A DNA stretch of 5,199 nt, from NCBI GenBank assembly GCA_030271595.1, contig JARXKO010000110.1, positions 1 to 5,199 of the forward strand, in the 5' to 3' direction. Shown one piece after another: positions 1 through 5,199 of this stretch. The translations under genes and the position numbers were made by a program. A model generated the notes under the pieces. The model had not been told where the DNA came from, did no database searches, and was given only the letters and a program-made list of their open reading frames with translations. The DNA comes from Pseudomonadota bacterium (lineage in GTDB: Bacteria; Pseudomonadota; Alphaproteobacteria; Sphingomonadales; Sphingomonadaceae). How positions within the stretch are numbered: position 1 is the first letter of the stretch; each line of letters opens with the position of its first letter.

Positions 1-1467
1 ATGGTCCACCCCTATCTCAAACGCCGAAGCGGCAAGGAAGCGGTGTGCTTCCCCTGCCCCTCGCCCGACCACGGCCCGCCCGACGAGCTCGAGCGGATCC
101 TGGCGCGAACGCTGGGCGTGCCGGTGTTCCAGGAGCAGGCGATGAAGATCGCGCTCGACGCCGCCCAATTCTCCCCCGCCGAAGCCAATCAATTGCGCAA
201 GGCGATGGCCACCTTTCGCAGCCGCGGGACGATCGATTTGCTCCAGGACAAGATGGTCGGGCGGATGGTGGCCCGCGGCTACGACCCCGAATTCGCCGAG
301 CGCTGTTTCCACCAGATCCGCGGCTTCGGCGAATATGGCTTCCCCGAAAGCCATGCGGCGAGCTTCGCCCATCTGGTTTACGTGTCGAGCTGGATCAAAT
401 GGAAATATCCGGCGGCGTTTGCGGCGGCGCTTTTGAACAGCCAGCCGATGGGCTTCTACGCCCCCGCCCAGATCGTCCGCGATGCGCAGGACCATGGGGT
501 CACGGTGTTGCCGGTGGATGTGAATTTGAGTGATTGGGATTCGACTTTGGAACCTCTCGATCGAGCCCCACAAACCGTTCGTGTCGAGCGAAGTCGAGAC
601 ACGCAGCGACAAGGTCCCTCGACTTCGCTCGGGACGAACGGAGAAGGTTTGACATTGAGATTAGGCCTGCGCCAGATCGACGGTCTTCGTCGCGACGAGG
701 GCGAACGGCTGGTCGCGGCACGGGGCGCCCGGCCGTTCGCCGATGTCGAGGAAGTGAAAGTCCGCGCGCGGGTTGGTGTTGCGACCGTCCAGCGGCTCGC
801 CAGCGCCGACGCCTTCCGCTCGGTGGGGCTCGACCGCCGCGCCGCTTTGTGGGACGCGCGGGCGCTCAAGCAGGCGCCCGATTTGCCGCTGTTCATCGCC
901 GCCGACGAGCGCGACGAGGGCGCCGAAGCGGTCGCCGCGATCCTCCCGCACATGCCGCTCTCAGAGCATGTCGTGAACGATTACCAGACCGTCCGGCTGT
1001 CGCTGAAGGCGCATCCGATGCGCTTCCTGCGCGACCATTATGGCGGCCGCGGCTTCGTCACCGCCGATCGCCTGCGCAAGCTTCGCTACGGCCAGCGGGT
1101 CAGCCTTGCGGGTCTGGTCCTGATCCGCCAGCGGCCGGGCAGCGCCAAGGGCGTGTGCTTCATCACGCTGGAGGATGAAACCGGGATCGCCAACCTCATC
1201 GTCTGGCCCGACCGCTTCGCCGCCCAGCGCTCGATCGTCATGGGCGCGCGGCTGATGGTCGTCCACGGCGTGGTCCAACACGATGAGGCAGTGGTCCATG
1301 TCATCGCCGGCCGCCTGGAGGACGACAGCGCTTTGCTGCGGCACCTCAGCGAGGACGCCTTGCCCTCCACGCTGAGTGCGGGCGACGGCGGCGGAGCGAT
1401 GGCGCCGCCCCGGCAGGCCCATCCCCGCGACGCCAGGATCATCCCCAAGAGCCGCGATTTCCATTGA
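1..1467 (+). CDS. dnaE2: Error-prone DNA polymerase DnaE2/ImuC, C-terminal part (5' end outside window)
   Basis: Alpha subunit-like C-family polymerase of the ImuA-ImuB-DnaE2 mutasome, which carries out SOS-induced translesion synthesis in the cytoplasm. The first ATG is internal: family members have MVHPYL deep inside the protein, so the gene continues upstream; full-length DnaE2 is roughly 1,000-1,100 residues and 488 are present. Seen here, in fragment numbering: the polymerase segment with GVPVFQEQAMKIA (39-51) and FGEYGFPESHAASFAHLVYVSSW (109-131); a helix-hairpin-helix region around 248-272; an OB-fold around 367-440 (VSLAGLVLIRQRPGSAKG onward); and the characteristic C-terminus HPRDARIIPKSRDFH. 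The catalytic aspartates lie upstream and cannot be checked. Residues about 186-216 are an extra linker encoded largely by a palindromic repeat; the frame stays open through it. ImuC rather than replicative DnaE1 is inferred from the C-terminus. The upstream neighbours are expected, not seen, to be imuA/imuB under LexA control. Confidence 0.93.
   Translation: MVHPYLKRRSGKEAVCFPCPSPDHGPPDELERILARTLGVPVFQEQAMKIALDAAQFSPAEANQLRKAMATFRSRGTIDLLQDKMVGRMVARGYDPEFAERCFHQIRGFGEYGFPESHAASFAHLVYVSSWIKWKYPAAFAAALLNSQPMGFYAPAQIVRDAQDHGVTVLPVDVNLSDWDSTLEPLDRAPQTVRVERSRDTQRQGPSTSLGTNGEGLTLRLGLRQIDGLRRDEGERLVAARGARPFADVEEVKVRARVGVATVQRLASADAFRSVGLDRRAALWDARALKQAPDLPLFIAADERDEGAEAVAAILPHMPLSEHVVNDYQTVRLSLKAHPMRFLRDHYGGRGFVTADRLRKLRYGQRVSLAGLVLIRQRPGSAKGVCFITLEDETGIANLIVWPDRFAAQRSIVMGARLMVVHGVVQHDEAVVHVIAGRLEDDSALLRHLSEDALPSTLSAGDGGGAMAPPRQAHPRDARIIPKSRDFH
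575..641. repeat. Palindromic REP-like repeat inserted in frame in dnaE2
   Basis: Two 26-base arms, 575-600 and 616-641, are inverted copies matching at 22 of 26 positions, separated by a 15-base loop (601-615). Both share the core GAGCGAAGTCGAG (reverse complement CTCGACTTCGCTC) and an outer CCGTTCGT / ACGAACGG. The left arm also contains its own small inverted repeat, GTGTC (581-585) with GACAC (598-602), so nested hairpins are possible. The arms encode residues 192-200 (TVRVERSRD) and 206-214 (PSTSLGTNG) of the polymerase fragment. They fall between TLEP and LRLGLRQIDGL, which as I recall are close together in other DnaE2 proteins. The design resembles dispersed intergenic palindromes of sphingomonad genomes and, in being in frame, the Rickettsia palindromic elements. 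No second copy is visible in this window. Confidence 0.82.
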
Positions 1468-1503
1468 GCCGCAATTTGACGCTAGGATGCGAGACCATAT
1501 GCT

Positions 1504-1507
1504 GGAG
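1504..1507 (+). promoter_or_regulatory. Ribosome binding site of first DUF2147 gene
   Basis: GGAG lies 8 bases before the ATG at 1516. In-frame stops at 1477-1479 and 1483-1485, and no start codon between them and 1516, make this ATG the only possible start. Confidence 0.7.
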
Positions 1508-1515
1508 CAACGCCG

Positions 1516-1929
1516 ATGCCGCATTTCATCGCCACCCTGTCCGCGCTGGCGCTGGCCGCCGCGCAAGCGCCTCCCGGGTCGTCGATCGAGGGCCGCTGGA
1601 TCAATCCGGCGAAAAGCGTGATCATTGCCATCGCCGCATGCGGCGAGGCCCAATGCGGAACGGTCGAATGGGCCAGCGCCCAAGCCCAGGCCGATGCCCG
1701 CAAAGGCACACCCAACCTCATCGGCACCGCCTTGCTCACCGACCTGATGCCCAAGGGACCCGACAATTGGCGGGGCAGATTGTTCGTTCCCGACCAGCGC
1801 ATGAACGTCACCGCCAAGATCCAGAGACTGGATGACAGCAAGCTCAAGGTCACCGGTTGCGCGGTCGGCGGCCTGATTTGCGATTCGCAAACCTGGTCGC
1901 GGAGCGAGGGACCGCCGCCGGCGCAATGA
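1516..1929 (+). CDS. Secreted DUF2147 family protein (first of tandem pair)
   Basis: A 137-residue protein of the DUF2147 family, whose molecular function is not established. Residues 1-18 form a short hydrophobic signal-like segment ending in AQA, suggesting export to the periplasm; its n-region lacks Lys or Arg, so the prediction is moderate. The mature part follows the family pattern: IEGRW (24-28) at the start, a central LIG (68-70) region, RGRLFVPDQ (86-94), and the closing KVTGCAVGGLICDSQTW (111-127). Four cysteines, C42, C47, C115 and C122, are spaced C-x4-C and C-x6-C exactly as in the gene that follows, which suggests structural disulfides (inference). The gene starts 48 bases after the dnaE2 stop with a good ribosome binding site, so readthrough from dnaE2 is possible. 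The C-terminus ends in a short Pro-rich tail (EGPPPAQ) absent from the second copy. Confidence 0.85.
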   Translation: MPHFIATLSALALAAAQAPPGSSIEGRWINPAKSVIIAIAACGEAQCGTVEWASAQAQADARKGTPNLIGTALLTDLMPKGPDNWRGRLFVPDQRMNVTAKIQRLDDSKLKVTGCAVGGLICDSQTWSRSEGPPPAQ

Positions 1930-1992
1930 GGCAATGGCGTATGAGCCGGTTCATCGGGGCGCAATCTGAGCGTGCCATTTTGGCCATAAATC

Positions 1993-2418
1993 ATGGCTAA
2001 GCATATGGATATGAACAGGATTATTTCGATCATCGCGCTTGGCACGGCGCTTTTTGCATTGCCTTCACAAGCGCTCGCCAAGACCCCTATCGAGGGTCAG
2101 TGGAAAAATCCCAAGGGCAGCGTCGTCGTCCGCGTCGCGGCTTGCGGCACTGCCTATTGCGGCATCGTCGTCGATGCTTCGGCCAAGGCCAAGGCGACCG
2201 CCCGCAAAGGTGGTACGCAAAGCCTGGTCGGAACGCTGATCCTGAGCGATGTCCGGGCCCAGCGCGACGGCAGCTACAAGGGCCATGCCTTCGACCCCAA
2301 GCGCAACATCCACGCCCCCGCGACCATCCGCCTTCAGGGCCAGTCGATTCTGGTCATCCGCGGCTGCGTCTTGAGCGGGCTGATCTGCAAGGAGCAGCGC
2401 TGGACCCGGGTCGGGTAG
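1993..2418 (+). CDS. Secreted DUF2147 family protein (second of tandem pair)
   Basis: A 141-residue paralogue of the preceding gene product. From T31 to G73 it aligns without gaps to residues 22-64 of the first copy, with 25 of 43 positions identical by eye, and the four cysteines (C51, C56, C125, C132) keep the same C-x4-C and C-x6-C spacing. It has a clear signal peptide: basic start, hydrophobic stretch IISIIALGTALFALP, and ALA before K30 as the likely cleavage site, pointing to the periplasm. Family landmarks are IEGQW (33-37), SLVGTLILSD (77-86), KGHAFDPK (96-103) and VIRGCVLSGLICKEQRW (121-137). The start is uncertain: in-frame ATGs at 1993, 2005 and 2011 are all possible and none has a convincing ribosome binding site; starting at 2011 (MNRIIS) would give a typical 23-residue signal peptide. 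Function unknown; cell-envelope placement is inferred. Confidence 0.85.
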   Translation: MAKHMDMNRIISIIALGTALFALPSQALAKTPIEGQWKNPKGSVVVRVAACGTAYCGIVVDASAKAKATARKGGTQSLVGTLILSDVRAQRDGSYKGHAFDPKRNIHAPATIRLQGQSILVIRGCVLSGLICKEQRWTRVG

Positions 2419-2455
2419 GCGCGGTTGCGATTGCGCGCCGGGCAAGGGTGCCGCT

Positions 2456-2459
2456 AGGG
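2456..2459 (+). promoter_or_regulatory. Ribosome binding site of DedA-family gene
   Basis: AGGG sits 7 bases before the ATG at 2467. It is the only purine-rich match close to this start and supports it moderately. Confidence 0.5.
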
Positions 2460-2466
2460 CCGGTCG

Positions 2467-3099
2467 ATGCACGAGACACTGAGCCAGCTGATCGATCAAT
2501 ATGGGGCCTTGGGGGTCCTGGTGGTAACGACGGTCGAGGGCGAGTTCGGGCCGCTGGTCGGAGGCGCCATGGCGCGGCTCGGTAAGATCGATCTGCTGAC
2601 CTTATTGTTGATCTGCTGGTTCGGGGCGACCCTCTCGACCACCACCTTTTTCGCCATCGGCCGGTCGCAGCGTGAGGGCCGCCTTGTGCACAAGGTGACC
2701 GACAAGCGCGCCTTCGCCCTCGCGCTCAAATGGATCGACCGCCACCCGCGCCTGTTCTGCTTCTTCTATCGCTTCGTTTACGGCCTGCGGATCGTCGGGC
2801 CGGTGACGATCAGCCTCAGCCATGTGCGTTGGCAGACCTTCGTCATCCTCAACACGATTTCGTCGTTGTTATGGGCAATCCTCGGGCTCGCGATCGGCTG
2901 GTACGTCGGGCCGGGGGCGGCGCGCATGGTCGGCTATTACTTTACCGAGCGGCCGTATCTCGCGGCGAGCGTCGTGGCCGCGACCTTGCTCATCGGAATC
3001 ATCAGCTGGCGCGCCCGGCGCGCGGCGCGGCGTGCCACCCAAGCACAGGGTCAGGCGTCGTCGGCCCAGCCAATCTCTCCCGCCAGCACGGCCGACTGA
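2467..3099 (+). CDS. DedA family (VTT-domain) inner-membrane protein
   Basis: A 210-residue integral membrane protein of the DedA/SNARE-associated (VTT) family, members of which act in envelope homeostasis and are linked to undecaprenyl phosphate or phospholipid translocation. Seen: hydrophobic stretches at about 12-35, 42-65, 122-148 and 163-181; an acidic EGE (24-26) inside the first re-entrant-like segment; GR (65-66) after the second; the family signature FFYRFVYGLRIVGP (99-112) with Arg102 and Arg108, matching the conserved arginines of the family; and N129 followed by SSLLWAILGLAIGWYVG. The C-terminus after 181 is basic (RARRAARRA) and then Ala/Ser/Gln-rich, probably cytosolic. The Gly-Asp often found just before the second segment's GR is Ser-Thr-Thr here. 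Length is normal. The gene follows the second DUF2147 gene by 48 bases and its last 49 bases overlap the 3' end of hutH on the other strand. Which DedA subfamily it belongs to is not clear. Confidence 0.9.
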   Translation: MHETLSQLIDQYGALGVLVVTTVEGEFGPLVGGAMARLGKIDLLTLLLICWFGATLSTTTFFAIGRSQREGRLVHKVTDKRAFALALKWIDRHPRLFCFFYRFVYGLRIVGPVTISLSHVRWQTFVILNTISSLLWAILGLAIGWYVGPGAARMVGYYFTERPYLAASVVAATLLIGIISWRARRAARRATQAQGQASSAQPISPASTAD

Positions 3100-4565
3100 A
3101 GCGCGGCCATTTCGTCGGCCCAGTAGCGGTCGGTTTCGAGGTGCGGCGAGATCGAGCGCACTGTGGCGTGGAGTTGCTGGAGCCGCGGCGAGGTGGCAAG
3201 CGGCGCGTGATAATCCACCCCCTGCGACGCGGCGATCAGCTCGATCGCGACGATCCCGGCGGCGTTGCGGGCGATGGTCACCGCCTTGCGCGCGGCGATC
3301 GGGGCCATCGAGACATGGTCCTCCTGTCCCGCCGAAGTCGGGATCGAATCGACCGATACAGGGAAGGCGAGGCTCTTGTTCTCGCTGACCAGCGCCGCCG
3401 CGGTCACCTGCGGGATCATCAGGCCCGAATTGACCCCGCCGTCGTCGGTCAGGAAGGCCGGCAAGCCACTCATCTTGGGGTCGACCAGGACCGATGTCCG
3501 GCGCTCGCTGAGCGAGCCGACTTCGCACAACGCCATGGCGATGATATCGGCCGCGAACGCCACCGGCTGGGCGTGGAAATTGCCGCCCGAGATGGCGATG
3601 TCCTCGCCTCCGTCGTCCTTGCCGAACACGATCGGGTTGTCGGTCACCGCGCCGGCCTCGATCTCGAGCGTCCGGCCGGCGTTGGTCAGCAGATCGAGCG
3701 CCGCGCCCATCACTTGCGGCTGGCAGCGGAAGCTATAGGGGTCCTGGACCCGGCCGCAGCCCGGATGGCTGGCGACGATCGCCGACCCGTCGAGCAGGCC
3801 GCGCAACGCGGCGGCGACGGCGATCTGACCCGGCTGGCCGCGCACCGCCGAGAGGCGCTCGTCGAACGGCTTGACCGAGCCCTTGAGCGCTTCGACCGAC
3901 AGTCCCCCGGCGGCAATCGCCGCCCAGAACACGCGCTGGCCGAGGAACAAGGCATCGAGCGCGATCGCGGTCGATGCCTGGGTGCCGTTGATCAGTGCGA
4001 GGCCTTCCTTGGGCCCGAGCTCGAGCGGCTTGCGGCCCATGCGCTCGAGCGCCTGGCCCGCGGGCATGACCTCGCCGCCAAGGTCGATCCGGCCTTCGCC
4101 AAGCAAGGCCGAGACGAGGTGGGCAAGCGGTGCAAGGTCGCCCGAGGCACCCACGCTGCCCTGGCTCGGAATGACCGGCATCGCATCGGCATCGAGCAAG
4201 GCCTGGAGCGCGTCGAGAACCAGCGGGCGAACCCCCGAATAGCCGCGGCCGAGGCCGAGCATTTTGAGGACGATCATCAGCCGCACGACATGCCGTTTGA
4301 GCGGCTCGCCGAGCCCGCAACTGTGGCTGAGGATGAGGTTGCGCTGAAGTTCGGCCAGCCGTTCGGCCGGGATGCGGGTGTTGGCGAGCAGACCGAAGCC
4401 GGTGTTGACTCCGTAGACGGTCTCGCCGCCGGCAACGATCCGCTCGACGGCGGCGGCCGAGGTTCGAATCCGGGCCATGCTTGCGTCGTCGAGGCGGCAC
4501 TCCTCACCCTGCCACAATTGGCGCAGGGTCGGGAGGGTGAGCGAAGTGGGATCGAGGATCAGCAT
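3051..4565 (-). CDS. hutH: Histidine ammonia-lyase (histidase)
   Basis: Cytoplasmic enzyme that deaminates L-histidine to trans-urocanate and ammonia, the first step of the Hut pathway. With the ATG at 4565 the protein has 504 residues, normal for the family. The MIO prosthetic group forms from Ala140-Ser141-Gly142 in GSVGASGDLAPLAH. Other active-site landmarks are Tyr51 in VYGVNTGFG, His81 in LSHSCGLG, Asn193 in LINGTQ, Tyr277 and Arg280 in VQDPYSFRCQPQ, Phe330 in GGNFHAQP, and Glu415 in AGQEDHVSM. The Ser-His and QED residues favour histidine over phenylalanine or tyrosine as substrate. The ATG lacks a good ribosome binding site. An in-frame TTG at 4619, preceded by AAGGA 3 bases away and overlapping the upstream stop, would add 18 residues but looks less family-like. 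No other hut gene is adjacent: dedA converges from the 3' side and a small membrane protein gene lies upstream. Confidence 0.95.
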   Translation of the reverse strand: MLILDPTSLTLPTLRQLWQGEECRLDDASMARIRTSAAAVERIVAGGETVYGVNTGFGLLANTRIPAERLAELQRNLILSHSCGLGEPLKRHVVRLMIVLKMLGLGRGYSGVRPLVLDALQALLDADAMPVIPSQGSVGASGDLAPLAHLVSALLGEGRIDLGGEVMPAGQALERMGRKPLELGPKEGLALINGTQASTAIALDALFLGQRVFWAAIAAGGLSVEALKGSVKPFDERLSAVRGQPGQIAVAAALRGLLDGSAIVASHPGCGRVQDPYSFRCQPQVMGAALDLLTNAGRTLEIEAGAVTDNPIVFGKDDGGEDIAISGGNFHAQPVAFAADIIAMALCEVGSLSERRTSVLVDPKMSGLPAFLTDDGGVNSGLMIPQVTAAALVSENKSLAFPVSVDSIPTSAGQEDHVSMAPIAARKAVTIARNAAGIVAIELIAASQGVDYHAPLATSPRLQQLHATVRSISPHLETDRYWADEMAALQSAVLAGEIGWADDA

Positions 4566-4615
4566 TGCCGAGACATTTGGCAGATTAACGGTGCTGTCGC
4601 CAGCGCGCGGAGCGC

Positions 4616-5083
4616 TCAACTATCCTTGCAGGCCATCGTCTGGTGAATTTCCGCGGTGAGCTTGTTGTTGAGCGTGATGAGAAGCTGGAGCTGGTCGCTG
4701 ATGTGGAGAATCGCCTCCGCGTCCTTGTAGGTCTGATACGCCTGCCGGTCGGACGCTTGCGCCGCCACTTTCTGCCCGACCATGATGATCGACAGAAGCA
4801 CGAGCTGGAGGAACGTCTGGGCGATCCACGAAACCAGCGTCGCGGTTCCGCCATGAACCGCCTGGGGCAGGCTGACCAGCGCCAGGATGGTGAAAAGATA
4901 GGCGCACCACATCGTCCCCACGGCGTTGGTGATCCACACCGCCAGGCGGGCATTGAAGTTCGATTGCGCCGGGTCTGGCTCGGCCACCGCATGCGCTTTG
5001 CGTTTCTCGATCCACTCGCGGATGAGGTGGAGGTTGGGCATGTGCAGGTGAGGGTGGGGCTGTTCAGCAACCGGATCGCTCAT
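4616..5083 (-). CDS. Small two-helix membrane protein, DUF1003-like, function unknown
   Basis: A 155-residue protein that I recognise only as a widespread conserved hypothetical resembling the DUF1003 group. Residues 1-20 are rich in His and Pro (HPHLHMPNLH). Two hydrophobic helices follow, about 48-73 (WITNAVGTMWCAYLFTILALV) and 83-104 (LVSWIAQTFLQLVLLSIIMVGQ), joined by a short loop with Pro73 and His77. The rest (105-148) is a charged helix with QAYQTYKDAEAILH and leucine-rich QLQLLITLNNKL, which could form a coiled coil in the cytoplasm. The ATG is well supported by AGGAG 8 bases upstream. The gene precedes hutH in the same direction: its stop is 50 bases before the hutH ATG and overlaps a possible hutH TTG start, so the two may share a transcript. 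Nothing in the sequence ties its function to histidine breakdown. Confidence 0.82.
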   Translation of the reverse strand: MSDPVAEQPHPHLHMPNLHLIREWIEKRKAHAVAEPDPAQSNFNARLAVWITNAVGTMWCAYLFTILALVSLPQAVHGGTATLVSWIAQTFLQLVLLSIIMVGQKVAAQASDRQAYQTYKDAEAILHISDQLQLLITLNNKLTAEIHQTMACKDS

Positions 5084-5091
5084 GGGAATTA

Positions 5092-5096
5092 CTCCT
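5092..5096 (-). promoter_or_regulatory. Ribosome binding site of the small membrane protein gene
   Basis: On the minus strand this reads AGGAG, part of TAGGAGT, 8 bases before the ATG at 5083. It is the strongest Shine-Dalgarno match in the window and fixes the start. Confidence 0.8.
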
Positions 5097-5199
5097 AGAT
5101 CGCGCGGGCGTTACCGACTCGCCGCCACTGGACCGGCGACTGAATGGCCTTGTCGACCCGTCCAACAAAGTGAATTCCGACTTGGAGGCAAATTCCGTT
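5097..5199. other. Gene-free upstream region of the leftward pair
   Basis: These bases hold no supportable reading frame and presumably contain the promoter of the leftward gene pair. I could not assign -35/-10 boxes. The sequence AATTCCG occurs twice in direct orientation, at 5173-5179 and 5191-5197, 18 bases apart (CGGAATT on the minus strand). This might be a paired regulatory site or chance. The region continues beyond the window edge. Confidence 0.4.

Noticed and set aside
1..1467. dnaE2 as a truncated pseudogene starting at the ATG at position 1
   Set aside because: The ATG matches an internal methionine of the family and sits exactly at the window edge, so the gene is most simply cut by the window. 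The frame and C-terminus are intact.
1476..1503. TTGACG ... TATGCT as a promoter for the first DUF2147 gene
   Set aside because: The -10 match is only 4 of 6, and transcription from it would start around 1510, leaving out the good ribosome binding site at 1504-1507.
961..1926. Minus-strand open frame of 321 codons across the end of dnaE2 and the first DUF2147 gene
   Set aside because: It spans two well-supported genes on the other strand and shows no domain or ribosome binding site; it is a codon-bias shadow.
2418..2439. GGCGCG / CGCGCC hairpin after the second DUF2147 gene as a terminator
   Set aside because: Only a 6-bp stem with a 10-base loop and no run of T after it; such stems are common by chance in GC-rich DNA.
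4536..4558. GAGCGAAGTGGGATCGAGG as a second copy of the dnaE2 palindrome
   Set aside because: Only a partial match to one arm, lacking the TCGAG continuity and the inverted partner, and it encodes conserved hutH sequence (LDPTSLTL).
2730..4646. Very long plus-strand open frame (638 codons) opposite hutH
   Set aside because: It lies antisense to a clear hutH, its translation is Arg/Gly/Asp-rich with no recognisable domain, and long antisense frames are expected from GC-rich codon bias.
5150..5197. GGAAT on the minus strand as an EcfG-type stress promoter -35 box
   Set aside because: The usual GGAAC is not present and no CGTT-like -10 box occurs at 16-17 bases from either copy.

Overview
The window is GC-rich DNA from a bacterium, most likely an alphaproteobacterium and probably a sphingomonad. 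The support is the high-GC codon usage, a DnaE2-type (ImuC) polymerase, four-cysteine DUF2147 proteins of an alphaproteobacterial kind, and a palindromic repeat (core GAGCGAAGTCGAG) of a style I associate with sphingomonad chromosomes. The genus assignment is inference. All four complete genes and the one partial gene look like ordinary chromosomal genes. I see no tRNA, rRNA, CRISPR array, transposase or phage gene.

Layout. Positions 1-1467 (+) hold the C-terminal 488 codons of dnaE2/imuC, the error-prone SOS polymerase; the N-terminal half lies upstream of the window. A palindromic repeat (575-641) is embedded in frame inside it and adds a basic, low-complexity linker. Next come two tandem genes for small secreted DUF2147 proteins (1516-1929 and 1993-2418, +) that look like paralogues of each other. 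A DedA-family membrane protein gene follows (2467-3099, +). On the opposite strand are hutH, histidine ammonia-lyase (3051-4565, -), whose 3' end overlaps dedA tail to tail by 49 bp, and a small two-helix membrane protein gene (4616-5083, -) that precedes hutH in the same direction. The last 116 bases (5084-5199) hold no gene, only the ribosome binding site and presumed promoter region of the leftward pair.

How the genes work together. The four rightward genes are closely spaced (48, 63 and 48 nt gaps), so co-transcription is possible, but their functions (translesion synthesis, periplasmic proteins of unknown role, lipid-flippase-like membrane protein) do not form a recognised pathway. The leftward pair may be one transcript. 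hutH is not flanked by other hut genes on either side inside the window.

I did not find a convincing undescribed system. The most notable observation is the mobile-looking palindrome captured in frame inside a DNA polymerase gene. Next is the tandem pair of cysteine-patterned DUF2147 genes.
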